The position numbers and the translations under genes were made by a program. Below are positions 44,169-54,175 of a DNA stretch of 64,000 nt, in pieces (positions within the stretch are counted from its first letter, which is position 1; every line of letters starts with the position of its first letter). Source of the stretch: Rutstroemia sp. NJR-2017a BVV2 (lineage: Eukaryota; Ascomycota; Leotiomycetes; Helotiales; Rutstroemiaceae); contig NJPS01000013.1 in the NCBI GenBank assembly GCA_002946415.1, forward strand, positions 1,364,001 to 1,428,000, given 5' to 3'. Below the pieces are notes generated by a model. It searched no databases, was not told where the DNA came from, and was given only the letters and a program-made list of their open reading frames with translations.

Positions 44169-44912
44169 TTGAGAAATGATGTGAGGCTGGCATGATTTTG
44201 ACGCAGGCGGTCTGGGTGAGGGGACGAGGAGTTCCGGTATGGCTTGGGTACTTAATGAGCGATATTATCTCTTTAAATACATGTGTATTTCTCTGCGGAG
44301 TTTAAAAAAGACGTTGCTGATGATATTTGAGAATCTGAGTTGACCTCGGCAGTGGCGGGACATGTGCTGGGAAGGTGGGTGCCTTCTTGTTCCGTCTGCG
44401 TCTCTTAGTCAAATTTCCTGCTGGTTGCCTCTTCTCTTCCTGTCTCTTTTCCAGAGCAGAAAGTACAGCTTGATCTGGGACAATGTATTCTGGTTGATTG
44501 CTGTTGCCAAACGGATTTCTTAGAGAATCTAAGATGTTGTAATATTCTCATTGTCCGATTATCTTTCGGATATTGTTGTCGGCCTGTTACTTCTGCGTTC
44601 TTGCCTCTTTCTCCAACGCGGAAAGTACAGATCGATCTGGGACAATGAATTGTACTTAACTGCTATTGCCAAATGAATGTCCTAGAGAACCTAGGACATT
44701 TTAATGTTTTCATTGTCCTATTGTATTTTGGGTGTTATTGTCGGCCTGTTATTTCTGTGTCTTTCTTGCCTGGTTCCTTTTACACCTTCCCTCTTTCCTC
44801 TAGAAGTGTCATACTAGCGTATGCACTTGACTATACAATGTCGCTGCGCTCTCTCTTCTCTTCTGCTTCTTCTTCTTCTTCTTTTTTCTGTATGTAATTT
44901 TAATCTTCTTCA
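44169..44912. other. Intergenic region dominated by the tandem hairpin repeats
   Basis: The first 200 bp is 3' UTR of the 160-aa gene. The repeat pair follows, then a pyrimidine-rich leader (CTTCTT run at 44865-44887) before the 75-aa frame. Confidence 0.6.
44459..44780 (+). repeat. Tandem pair of 162-bp repeats with nested hairpins
   Basis: Copy A starts GAAAGTACAG at 44459 and copy B at 44621, period 162. In each, GGGACAATG (44477-44485; 44639-44647) can pair with CATTGTCC (44549-44556; 44711-44718). An inner hairpin sits inside: A, TCTTAG/CTAAGA at 44518-44523 and 44529-44534; B, AATGTCCTAG/CTAGGACATT at 44676-44685 and 44691-44700. One stem base pair is T-A in A and C-G in B, so pairing is preserved. 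Both end in GTCGGCCTGTTA. No coding frame. Could be a structured RNA or a palindromic element. Confidence 0.75.
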
Positions 44913-45140
44913 ATGTCTTATTTCGAACACTCGATCTCCTGCCTGCGGGCTTTCTGGCGTGCTATGTGGTGGGGGAATAGGTACGTGTTTGGTGGGTTTG
45001 TGACAGGCCTCGTGGTAGGTCTGGCAATAGGCACGGTTAACTACCGGCCCATCATCCATCAAACCATCTCTGCGGACGGACCAGGAGTTCTTCCAAAGGA
45101 GGGGGGAGAGTTAACGTTTTCGGGGGGAGGAAGGCGGTAA
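44913..45140 (+). CDS. Hypothetical small membrane protein, 75 aa
   Basis: ATG-initiated frame after a pyrimidine-rich leader. An N-terminal Trp-rich amphipathic stretch (CLRAFWRAMWWGNRY) is followed by one clear TM helix (FGGFVTGLVVGLAIGTV) and a Gly-rich tail ending GGGRR. No family recognised. Similar in plan (short leader, one TM, short tail) to the 109-aa protein at 46557, though without clear sequence identity. An alternative is a 5' exon of a longer gene, but no donor-acceptor pair stands out. Confidence 0.45.
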   Translation: MSYFEHSISCLRAFWRAMWWGNRYVFGGFVTGLVVGLAIGTVNYRPIIHQTISADGPGVLPKEGGELTFSGGGRR

Positions 45141-45264
45141 GTTGTGCAGGTCTTCGGGTTCATTCGTATGCTAAACGGATCTAGGTGGCCCGATGGCACC
45201 GGCCTATAAGACCCATCAAGCTCAGCCCCTCGTCGTGAGTAGCACGGTACTCCGATGCAAAGTT

Positions 45265-45545
45265 GGCACCTATCATCTCATATGCGTTCGATCTTTGCGG
45301 TCGGTTTCCTTCCACTTCGGTCGCTCGGGTCACAAAGGCGTCACCCAGCTCACGGTCGGCACCATTCATCTCACAGCAGTCTATCCGATCAGTTTCCAAA
45401 GCTACGCCTACTTCGAGACGATCCGACTATCAGATCGGCATCTATCATCTCTCGGTTACTGCTTCTCGATCACCAAATTTCTGTCGTACATTGAATTCGG
45501 TGTGTAATCTACACGTACCAAGCTCAATACCTATCATCTCTTGGC
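45265..45545 (+). repeat. Degenerate direct repeats with CTATCATCTC core
   Basis: Four copies of a GGCACCTATCATCTC-like core begin near 45265, 45358, 45437 and 45526 (spacing 93, 79 and 89 bp), with GATC-rich spacers (CGATCTTTGCGGTCGG, CCGATCAG, CAGATCGG, CTCGATCA). Degenerate; found by eye. Confidence 0.55.
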
Positions 45546-46439
45546 TGCTGCCACTCAATCATCAACTGAAGTGCTGGAAATTTCATGGAAGGACACTTCC
45601 GGCTAGCCTCAATATCTTCACGGAGGCATTACAGGTCTGTTCATTGACACCCGGTTTGTCATGGAGAGGATCTGACTGAGAGTGAAGGAGATACGGAGAT
45701 ATTGGAACGGACCTGAAAGGACATCTGGAGGAGGTTGGAACGGGTCAAATTTGAGATAGAGAAGTCCAGGTCAGTATGGGGGCCGCTTGAGATTAGGGAA
45801 TAAGTGCGTGCGAGCAGAAGTGAGAAGGAGCAGAATTGTAAGATTAGGCACAAGATGGCACAGCAGATGTACAGTAGCGGTATCATTTAACAATGGAGTT
45901 AGAGGTCGGCGCCTTGGAATGGGGGGAGATCTGTCTGTTTGTCCAAAGGCCAATAGAAATTTAGGAAATGATAGCTTGGTATACAGAAAACCATACATAG
46001 CCCACTGTGCGATGTCCCAAAAAGCCCAAACACTAAACCTACAAATGACTGAATCATATCAAGAAAACCCCGGAGTTGAATTATATATTAAAACAGATTC
46101 GAGGTTTTGTAATAGAATGTGAACAATGGGAATGAGAAATTCGAAAAGTCTATCTTTCTACCAAACTAGATATTATACTGAAATCTTCACATTTCAAATT
46201 CATATCGGTTTGCCCAAGTCGTCGCTATCGAAGTAGTAGCTATAAGCTCATAGAAATAATACCGGTTGAATGGCTGAAGTTACTTATTTTCAGTCCAAAT
46301 GCAAATTTTCGCTATATATAATGACGATGTGTCCCTCTCTGTGGAATATTTCTTCTTTTCTTGCTCTACATAATCAAATCTTGAATCTCAAATCCTACGC
46401 AAATATCTTGCTCGACTCAGACGATACCAACCCATAATA

Positions 46440-46506
46440 TCTCATCCTCTACGCAGACATTAACAACCCTACAAGGTCTCATCCTCTACTCAGACATTAA
46501 CAACCA
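46440..46506 (+). repeat. 37-bp direct repeat, two copies
   Basis: TCTCATCCTCTAC(G/T)CAGACATTAACAACC occurs at 46440 and again at 46477 with one mismatch, about 50 bp upstream of the 109-aa gene, in its presumed 5' leader. Confidence 0.85.
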
Positions 46507-46556
46507 CATTGCTGACTTCCAATATCTCTTCTTGATTATTCAGATACTGCCACACA

Positions 46557-46886
46557 ATGATTTTCTCACAGCTCAAAAACCTCTTCTGCCCCGGCTGCAT
46601 CTCTTTCGGAGTCATGGCCTTCCTAATGCCCATCACAACCACCTTCGCTGTATACAAGCTCTACGCGCGATACCGGATAACGCGCGACTGGCAAAAGATC
46701 GTGGCGGAGCGTAAGCTCATGTTAACGATCGAGCCAAAGGAGCTCGCTTCAGCCATCAACGAAGCGTGCCGACTATTGCAAAAGCATGGCGAGCGGGTTC
46801 CGGAGCTCGAGGCCCATTCCGGGAGGATAAGTGCACGCATTGGTTTTGATTTTAATCAGGTTCATGTTGGGGATTTTACCAGTTAG
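46557..46886 (+). CDS. Hypothetical small membrane protein, 109 aa
   Basis: Single exon. An N-terminal hydrophobic helix (CISFGVMAFLMPITTTFAVYKLY, residues 14-36) can serve as signal anchor, followed by a basic stretch (ARYRITRDWQK) and a helical, charged soluble part (ERKLMLTIEPKELASAINEACRLL shortened here). It is ATG-initiated after a leader containing a 37-bp repeat and a TATA-like box 240 bp upstream. Composition and continuity support a gene; no family recognised. Confidence 0.55.
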   Translation: MIFSQLKNLFCPGCISFGVMAFLMPITTTFAVYKLYARYRITRDWQKIVAERKLMLTIEPKELASAINEACRLLQKHGERVPELEAHSGRISARIGFDFNQVHVGDFTS

Positions 46887-47139
46887 GAGACGAGGCGGAG
46901 GCTAGGGCGGGCCGGAATTGGTCATCCAGTGGGTTATACATAGGATATCCACACAAAACACTCTTGAGGAATGGAGTGGGAATACTCCGTCATGCGAACT
47001 GGAGATATTCTCGGAGGGACTTTTGTTTCTGCATTGTACATAGACTGGTCGAATATCCAGTACACAGGCAATCAGTATACGCACCATCGAAATAAGAATT
47101 CTTACCAAAAACTTGACATATGGTATTCCGTCTAATCAT

Positions 47140-48532
47140 CTATTCCACATGACTTCTAGCTTTTCGACGCCGTAGTAGTTCTCCAAGGGGTATATCATCC
47201 TCATCTAATGCATCCGCATCCTCATCGACGCCAAAATCCTTTAGTCTATCACCTTCTGAATTTGTCCATCCCTCTTCTCCGTCTAGTCCCTCTTCATATT
47301 CGCTCCCGTACCCATCATCTTCCCCATTGCCTTCATCAGGATATGTATTTTCATCACTCATGACATTCTGCCACCTTTTCAAATCCATTTCCTGACGCCT
47401 CTTAAATGCATCCCGTTCGTCATCTACACTCTCGTACAGCATTTGCGGCGCACAGCCCGGTGCTATCTCCGCTCGATCGATTCTTCTGCCCAACTTATCC
47501 GGATCTAAAGGTGGCCACTCTCCTTCCTTATCATTGAATCCATTCTCCTCCCACTCGACCGCACCCTCCACACTCGGTCCTCTTGAAAACGGCCAAAACC
47601 ACGCAACAGGGTTCGCTGTGCCCATCCCCTGCACAATATTTGTCCAAATATCAACATCGTATGGAAATTCAACCTTTTTAACATAGACCCGGCTTCCACC
47701 ATTGGCATATACATATCCTCCCATTCTGCGGGAGCGCTCTATGGTAGCCGCGTGTTTTTCTATCTCCCAGGATTCGATCATGGTGGTGTTGATAGATAGG
47801 GAATAGCAGGTTCGGAGGAAGAGGATGGTCATCGCGAAAAGAGAGAGACCATTGGAGCATGTGATTATGAGGAGGAAGGCAAGAGACGTCTTGCTCGGGC
47901 CAAGGTAGGCTGGGAGGTCGCGATCTGAGAAGACGTTTGCAATACGAGTGTAAAGGAATGCCGTTAGGATCGTCAATGATAGCACCGAGTAAAACAAGAA
48001 GCGTATAAAATGTGGGAAGGTAGTGTGCGAGACGCAGTTGTTTGTCCAGGGACAGTGGTGATCCATCTTGGGTATGCATCTGCGAAATAGTGTAGTGTTA
48101 GCAACCTGATTGCGGGCCTTGCACAGAGGGGCTCTGGAGGGTGCATGCTCACCGTTTACATTGCTTGCAATGATGTGCCCTCGGTGGTTTAACACTCTCG
48201 CATTTCTTGCACCATCTCACGTTTCTTCCATCCGGTTCATTGTCTTGACTAGTCTCTCCTCTATCCTTTGCCTTAGGATCCGCCCCCTTCTCGATGAACC
48301 CATCAGCCCAGCCCTTCTTCCCCGGATCAACATGGCATGTCCTGTAATAACATATCAATGTCGACCAAACAGATAAATTGAATAAAATAGCCTGATTTCT
48401 ACTCAATGGTCCCGGCTCGATGTAGTAGAACAAGATCTGAGATGCATATGATAGAAAGCTCATGTGCAAGTAGCAGAACGGCTGTGCAAGATCTTGTATA
48501 GATGTGATCCGGTAGCGGGAAAGGTGTGCCAT
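47140..48532 (-). CDS. pfa4: DHHC palmitoyltransferase, Pfa4-like
   Basis: S-acyltransferase of the ER membrane; yeast Pfa4 palmitoylates chitin synthase Chs3. Two exons, 48153-48532 and 47140-48079, 439 aa. The start ATG at 48532 lies in a strong context (caccATGG); upstream in-frame sequence is not family-like. Two TM helices at about 15-35 and 45-65 precede the Cys-rich domain [27 protein letters not shown] (given here with gaps in the family), DHHC at 133-136 and PWTNNCVS. Two more TM helices follow (RFLFYSVLSLTILTAFLY; LAFLLIITCSNGLSLFAMTI), then the TTxE-like TMIESWE and the Pfa4-type tail NPVAWFWPF and EGEWPPLDPDKLGR. The C-terminus is strongly acidic. Divergent from the MFS gene. Confidence 0.92.
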
Positions 48533-49238
48533 GGTGATAAGAAGCGTATCAAGTATAAGAGGGCTTTGCCATTGGCGGGCAAGTTGAGCAGTTCGCTCAT
48601 CTGCAACTTCATTCAGACGATTTGGCTGATTGACAACATGCGTACCAGTATCACACAAATGGTACGAGTACAGGGGAATACTAATCAAGCGAGTCGGGAT
48701 AACCCTTACGGAATCGGACTCTTGCAATCTGCTAGGGGCGTAGTGCACGGACTACTCGTATCTTAGGATCACGTTTTCCATCCGAAACTCCACGAGCGGG
48801 CGAATGTTACCCCGTAAGTGCGAGAACAAAAACCGTCGTTGGTGGAGCCTGCCCCTTGCCTTTGTCGTGAGAGCGAATGCGATACCAGTGTATCTCATGT
48901 CCACATCATGATTCTGGATAACGGGCGAATAATCTTTGCTTGAATTCTAGTAATCTTTGGGGGATCGGGCTGTTTACGCGAATAGCGCCTGATTTCCAAA
49001 ATGCTACGGACGTAGCGACTCCTCTTGTGGAGTGACATTATGATATAGAAAGGTTGTGTTTTTTTCTGCTTCTTCTTGCTCAAGTTCTTTGCACTCAACG
49101 GTTGTAATTTTCAGCCCTCGATTTCCAAGTCATTATATATTTGTATTACAAGATACAAAATACTTTCCATCTGCAGTCCCCATTCACAACTAGTCAGGCC
49201 ATCATCATCGTAGCGTACGAAGAAGATACCATTCACTC
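48533..49238. other. Divergent promoter region, Pfa4 and MFS transporter
   Basis: 706 bp between opposite starts. Frame extensions of Pfa4 to 48748 are judged 5' leader. No clear regulatory motif recognised. Confidence 0.5.
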
Positions 49239-51238
49239 ATGGAGAAACCAGATGGTCTAGCTGTCACACCAATGGGCCAAACATCTCAATCAAACATGGA
49301 CCCAGACGCACCTGTGCAAGAGAAGGCGACAGTTGCTACAATAGCAGCGCCAAACACGGAATTCAAGCCTACAACAGCTTTCGTCCTTGCGTTCGTTTCC
49401 ATATGCGTTATCACCCTCGCGGCAGCACTTGATGCCACATCTCTGAGCATCGCTTTACCTATCATTACCGAGAAGCTTGGAGGAAGCGCCATTGAAGCCT
49501 TTTGGTCCGGAACTAGTTTCCTTCTGACCAGCGCTGTCTTTCAACCTGTTATCGCCGGATTGAGTCATGTCTTTGGTAGAAAGGCATCACTCATGGGATC
49601 GGGGCTGCTATTTGGTATTGGTTCGATTCTAGCAGCAGTAGCTCAGAACTTTACCTTGCTGTACGTCTATAACATGATCTCAAGCTTTCAGTTGCTGACA
49701 ATTTCCCAGGCTGGTTGGCAGATCGATACAAGGAATTGGTGGGGGTGGAATCCTGACATTGGGCGAGATTATCGTCACCGATCTCGTACCACTTTCCGTG
49801 AGAGGCGCATACTTTGGATACATCGGTATGATCAAGCCGCCGAAGAGAATAAAGTGATGAGCTAACAGTATGTGTAGGTGGGGTTTGGGCTATTGGCAGT
49901 GTTGGCGGTCCGTTGATAGGTGGCGGTAAGTCTACATAGCCCATCTGAAGGCCTCATACTAAGTAACATTATGTAGCATTCGCAGAGAACGTCTCGTGGA
50001 GATGGATCTTCTATATAAACGTACCAATTGTGGTCACAGGGATGATTGCAATTGCGCTCTTCTTAAAAATCAATCGCACAGCAGGGAAATTGACACAGAA
50101 AATCAAGAGGTTTGATTGGCTTGGATCGGTCATCTTCGTAGCCTCAAGCGTGTCATTCCTGATACCTGTTACATGGGGTAAGAATTTCTTCTCGCCTTTC
50201 CCGTGGCATTCTTATTGACTCAGACTAGGTGGTGTAATGTACGCGTGGGACTCGTGGAGGGTGTTGTTTCCTCTCCTAGTTGGAGTGGCGGGCCTTATTG
50301 GCTTTGGTTTTTACGAACGACAACTTTCCAGCCGAGCCTTTGACTCAGAAGGCAATCTTCTACCCGGGGAGAATGTCGAACCTATTATCCGATTCAGCAT
50401 TTTCAACAATTGGACCACGCGAATCGCATATTTCCAAACTATGGTTCACGGCATCGTCCTTTGGTCCCTGCTTTATTACCTTCCATTGTACTACGAGGCC
50501 GTTTTGGGCTATAGCCCGATCATCTCTGGTGTAGCAGTACTTCCCGAAACTGGTTTCATCGCCGTAAGTCGTTATTTATGTTCTTCTCGTGTTCGAATTG
50601 TCCCCTAACATATCTTTTAGCCTATGTCGATTATTGTTGGTATTCTCGTATCTATGTTCGGTCGGTATCGCTGGGCTCTATGGGGTGGCTGGTCCATTGC
50701 CTGTTTAGGTGCTGGCATTCTATATCTTCTCAATCCTGATACAACTGTGGTAACTTGGATATTCATTAACTTCCCAATATCTATTGGAGCGGGAATGCTC
50801 TTTACATCACTAGGCCTCGCCGTGCAAGCGGCGTGTCGACCAACCGATGCTGGCCATGCTGCAGCATTTTACAGTTTCAGCCGTGTGTTCGGCCAATCGA
50901 TCGGAGTGGCCATCGGCGGTGTTATATTTCAGAACCAGATCAAGGAGAAGTTACTTTCGTACCCACTCCTGGCGCCACTGGCTGTCCAATATAGCAAAGA
51001 TGCTACTGCGCTCGTAGCTATCATAAAAGCTATGGACGATGGACTGGAGAAGTCACAGCTGAAGCAAGCATATGCCGATTCGTTGAAGACTATATGGATC
51101 GTTATGTGTGCGCTCTGTGGACTCTGTGTGATATCAACCGCCTTTGTCAAGGCATACTCGTTGGACCAGGAACACAAGACATTACAGGGACTCCAGGAGA
51201 AGCGACCCTCAGACGGTGAATCGGGGGAAGAGCAATAA
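49239..51238 (+). CDS. MFS drug-efflux-type transporter (DHA2-like, about 14 TM)
   Basis: Six exons, 49239-49660, 49710-49825, 49878-49925, 49977-50177, 50229-50563 and 50621-51238, all phase-consistent, 579 aa. The cytoplasmic N-terminus (about 50 aa) is followed by TM1 FVLAFVSICVITLAAALDATSL (the LDxT-type motif of this family), motif A-like GLSHVFGRK, then LLVGRSIQGIGGGGILTLGEIIVTDL, matching motif B/C of DHA2 exporters, and RWIFYINVPIVV. Later TMs run to residue about 550, with a charged tail (EKRPSDGESGEEQ). Probably a plasma-membrane H+ antiporter for toxins or metabolites; substrate cannot be read from sequence. No biosynthetic cluster adjoins it. Confidence 0.92.
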
Positions 51239-51997
51239 GATGTTGGTGATTTCCGGTTCGACAGAATCGATGATAATTCTCTACTCATACATGCTTTGGG
51301 GAGGCTTTCAGATATGACTTATGGGGCGATAATATTAGACTAGGTACGGTATATTAGGGACGGGCATACATTTGCTGCAAATTTTCATTACAGCATAGAC
51401 ATTAGACGATTCACTTCGCCTCTTTTTATAATGATAGACAAAGACATATGGTAGACGACTTAATGATAATAACAGAATAAATTACATAACCCCAAACACC
51501 TCAAACACGATTGAACCCCCTCAGATCAAGCCGAGCTGAAAATGCGCCCCCAATGTTCACAGATCTACCAATCAAACCAGCCACTTAAACCATTTCCCCT
51601 CCAGCCAATCTCCTGTTTCAATTACCCCACCACGAAACGTCATCGACTGCATAATTCCCCTCCTTAGAAAACAGCTCATTACTTACCTAGTCCGAATAGC
51701 TTAGAAGCTTTCCAAGACAATCAAATCAAGAATCTATTTGTTACATCAAGACTTTATAAGTTTCTTGATATCCCCAGTTTCGCAACTTCATCTACTTTGA
51801 CGCAACATCATCACAAACGTGAGTATGTCCTCTGCTTAGAGAGCTCGGGCTGTGTTCAGTGTTTTCTGAAAGCTTCTTTACCCCGCACCCTATTCTACTC
51901 ATAAAGTCTTGGCTGTGCGCTTGGCTAACTGCTGGTACGTTCGCAGAACTCATAACCATAACGAACACGTACAGAATCAAACAATCGAATAGCAAAT
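51239..51997. other. Intergenic region
   Basis: MFS 3' UTR and the promoter/leader of the Gly-rich DUF7721-type gene. No gene seen; short antisense frames lack support. Confidence 0.55.
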
Positions 51998-53330
51998 ATG
52001 TCAGGCTACGGAAACGACTACGACCGAGAGGGTGATAGAGAAGGGCGAGGTGAGGGCCGTGGGGAGGGTGGCTACGGAGGACAGAGTGGAGGAGGATATG
52101 GGGGTGAAGGTAGGTGCTGCTACTCTGAGACAATTCTTGGACTATTCGTTTTGGAAGCAGTATACTGACTTGGTTAACAGAGCGAAGACATGAGGGAGGC
52201 GGATATGGAGGTGAAGGTGCGAAGCTCCTGTGTTCAATGCATAACTATTGTTGGAACATTGTACTAATTTGAGATAACAGAGCGAAGAAACGAGGGTGGA
52301 CAGGGAGGTTATGGTAGTGGACAGGGAAGCTATGGAGGTAGTGAAGGTGCGAAGCTCCGGTCTTACAATGTCTGATTGTTGTTGGGAAATTGTACTAATT
52401 CGAGAGAACAGAGCGAAGAAATGAAGGCGGCTCAAGTGGAGGTTATGGGGGAGGGGAAAGACAGCATGGTAAGTCGAAGACTCTACCTACAATCTCCGTC
52501 TCTCTTTCTATTTTCTAGCGAGAGACAATGTTAACTAAGCGTAGGTGGCAGAGAGCAAGAAAGCAGCTACGGCGGGGGTGAGCGCCGCGGAGGTGGCGAG
52601 GCTCAAGGCTACTACGGAGGAGGCAGCAGCGGCGGACGGGATGAAATGCAACACACTGGTCGTGATGAGCGATATGGTGGAAGCGGAAACAACAACTACG
52701 GAGGTGGTGGTGGATATGGCGCGGATAGTGATGACCTGAGTAAGGAAAATACATCCATACAGTACCAGTCATAATACTAACGGCTATAGGCGGCGCTGCG
52801 CACCATGCTCAGGAACACTCGGGAAACTCAGGAGACTCCAATCTCTTCTCTAGCGTGCTTGGCTATCTGGGACAGAACAAACAGAACATCAGCAGTAGTG
52901 ACGTTGATGAAAATGGTACGTTGATAAGTCGCCAGGCCTCTTTTGAAAGCACGCATTAATAGTTCGTACAACAGAAGCAGTCAAGTCTCATCAACAGTTC
53001 TTCGGTGGCGGGGGTGGTAACCAACAAGCTTCCTCGTCCAACATGGGTGCTGCAGCTGCTATGCAAGCTTTGAAGATGTTTTCTGGAGGTCAGTCTGGCA
53101 ACTCTTCATCTGGAAACTCCCAGAACGCATTTATTGGTGCTGCGATGGGGCAAGCTGCATCCCTATTCGACAAGCAAAGCAGCCAAGGGAATGTACCAAG
53201 CGGTACCAACAAGGAGAGTGTCGTCCAGCAGGCGGGCGAGATGGCGCTGAAGATGTACCTCAAGAGCCAAGGTGGTGGAAGCAGCAGCGGTATGAGCGGA
53301 TTGATGGGCTTAGCTAGCAAGTTCATGTAG
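51998..53330 (+). CDS. Gly/Tyr-rich DUF7721-type protein with duplicated exons
   Basis: Seven exons, 51998-52109, 52181-52216, 52281-52346, 52412-52468, 52545-52739, 52790-52915 and 52975-53330, 315 aa. All six introns are in phase 1 and all internal exons are multiples of three, so any can be skipped without shifting frame. Residues 1-150 are GGYGG/ERR repeats; exons 2, 3 and 4 each start with ERR(H/N)EGG. The C-terminal part (SNLFSSVLGYLGQN, AAAAMQALKMFSGG, AFIGAAMGQAASLFDKQ, VQQAGEMALKMYLKSQGG, LMGLASKFM) is a helical domain like those annotated DUF7721 in fungi. The low-complexity half suggests phase-separating or stress-related behaviour, which is inference. Confidence 0.85.
52181..52468 (+). 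repeat. Tandem exon-intron unit duplication inside the DUF7721-type gene
   Basis: Introns 52217-52280 and 52347-52411 are close copies: both open GTGCGAAGCTCC, share ATTGTACTAATT before the acceptor and end AACAG followed by AGCGAAGA. Together with exons 2, 3 and 4 this makes repeated units of about 100-130 bp. Confidence 0.85.
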
Positions 53331-54175
53331 ATCAGATCTTGCCTCGAAGTATAAAGGACTTGTAGTTGGCAGCAGGCAATGAAATCCGTTGAAGTGCAAG
53401 TATGACAGGCATGTGATATTTTGCGGAATCGTGCCCTAACACAAATGAAATGATAGTACCAAAGGCATTTAAACAATTGCTACTACTGCCCTAGAATGCA
53501 GGTGGATGCACCAGTTTCTCAACCAGATTCGAACTTCAACTTTCTAAACATGATGTCTTTTTCGAACATACATTCCTGAGACTTTGGGTAACCGGATTCT
53601 CAATGTCCAAGATACTTTCAATGTCCAAGATACTTTCGAATAAGTGTATCTGCTGTCGCTAAATCGGGGTGGCCTAAACCTGTGCACATATTCTTCATCA
53701 CACCCTATCTTCTTTGAGCAGATAACAAAAGGTGAAAGCCTGGCACGAAGTTTAGACTGGCCCCTCTTTATCCATCAACAACTATAATTGGAAACTCTTT
53801 GAGGTGCTAGATCTCTCAATAATGACCCCTTTGAAGGTGAAGCTTCTTTGTTTGTTATACGATATATCAAATCAACAATCCCATTGTTTGCGGGCTGTTC
53901 ACATATTTTCCTGCAACATATTCTTTTCGACCTTCGTTTCGAGTCTCTCATTTTTATTTATTCTGCACCTTTGCAGTCTTTCACCATTCACTATTTCAAC
54001 TAATATCAAGGCGCCGGTCGTCACGAACACAGAAGAAGTCCAGCACAAGGTTGCAAACGCACATTCATTCCATCAACAGGTCAGTACATTCATTATTTCA
54101 CTAATTTGGGCAGGCTCCAGACAACCACAGTCATATTATATACAGTAAGTGTTTTCGAATACTTCGCCTTTCATC
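53331..54175. other. Intergenic region
   Basis: DUF7721-type 3' UTR, the 18-bp duplication, and the promoter of the first SprT-like gene. No other gene. Confidence 0.55.
53601..53636 (+). repeat. 18-bp tandem duplication
   Basis: CAATGTCCAAGATACTTT occurs twice in immediate succession at 53601 and 53619, in the 3' flank of the DUF7721-type gene. Confidence 0.9.

Larger units (their letters stand above)
45141..46556. other. Intergenic region with repeats
   Basis: Holds the two repeat groups listed separately and a TATATATA box at about 46313-46320. The frames at 45193-45679 follow the degenerate repeats in three reading frames and are probably not genes. Confidence 0.5.

Noticed and set aside
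53500..53560. GATTCGAAC string suggesting a tRNA T-loop on the minus strand
   Set aside because: No matching acceptor, D or anticodon stems could be formed around it; no tRNA was found in the window.
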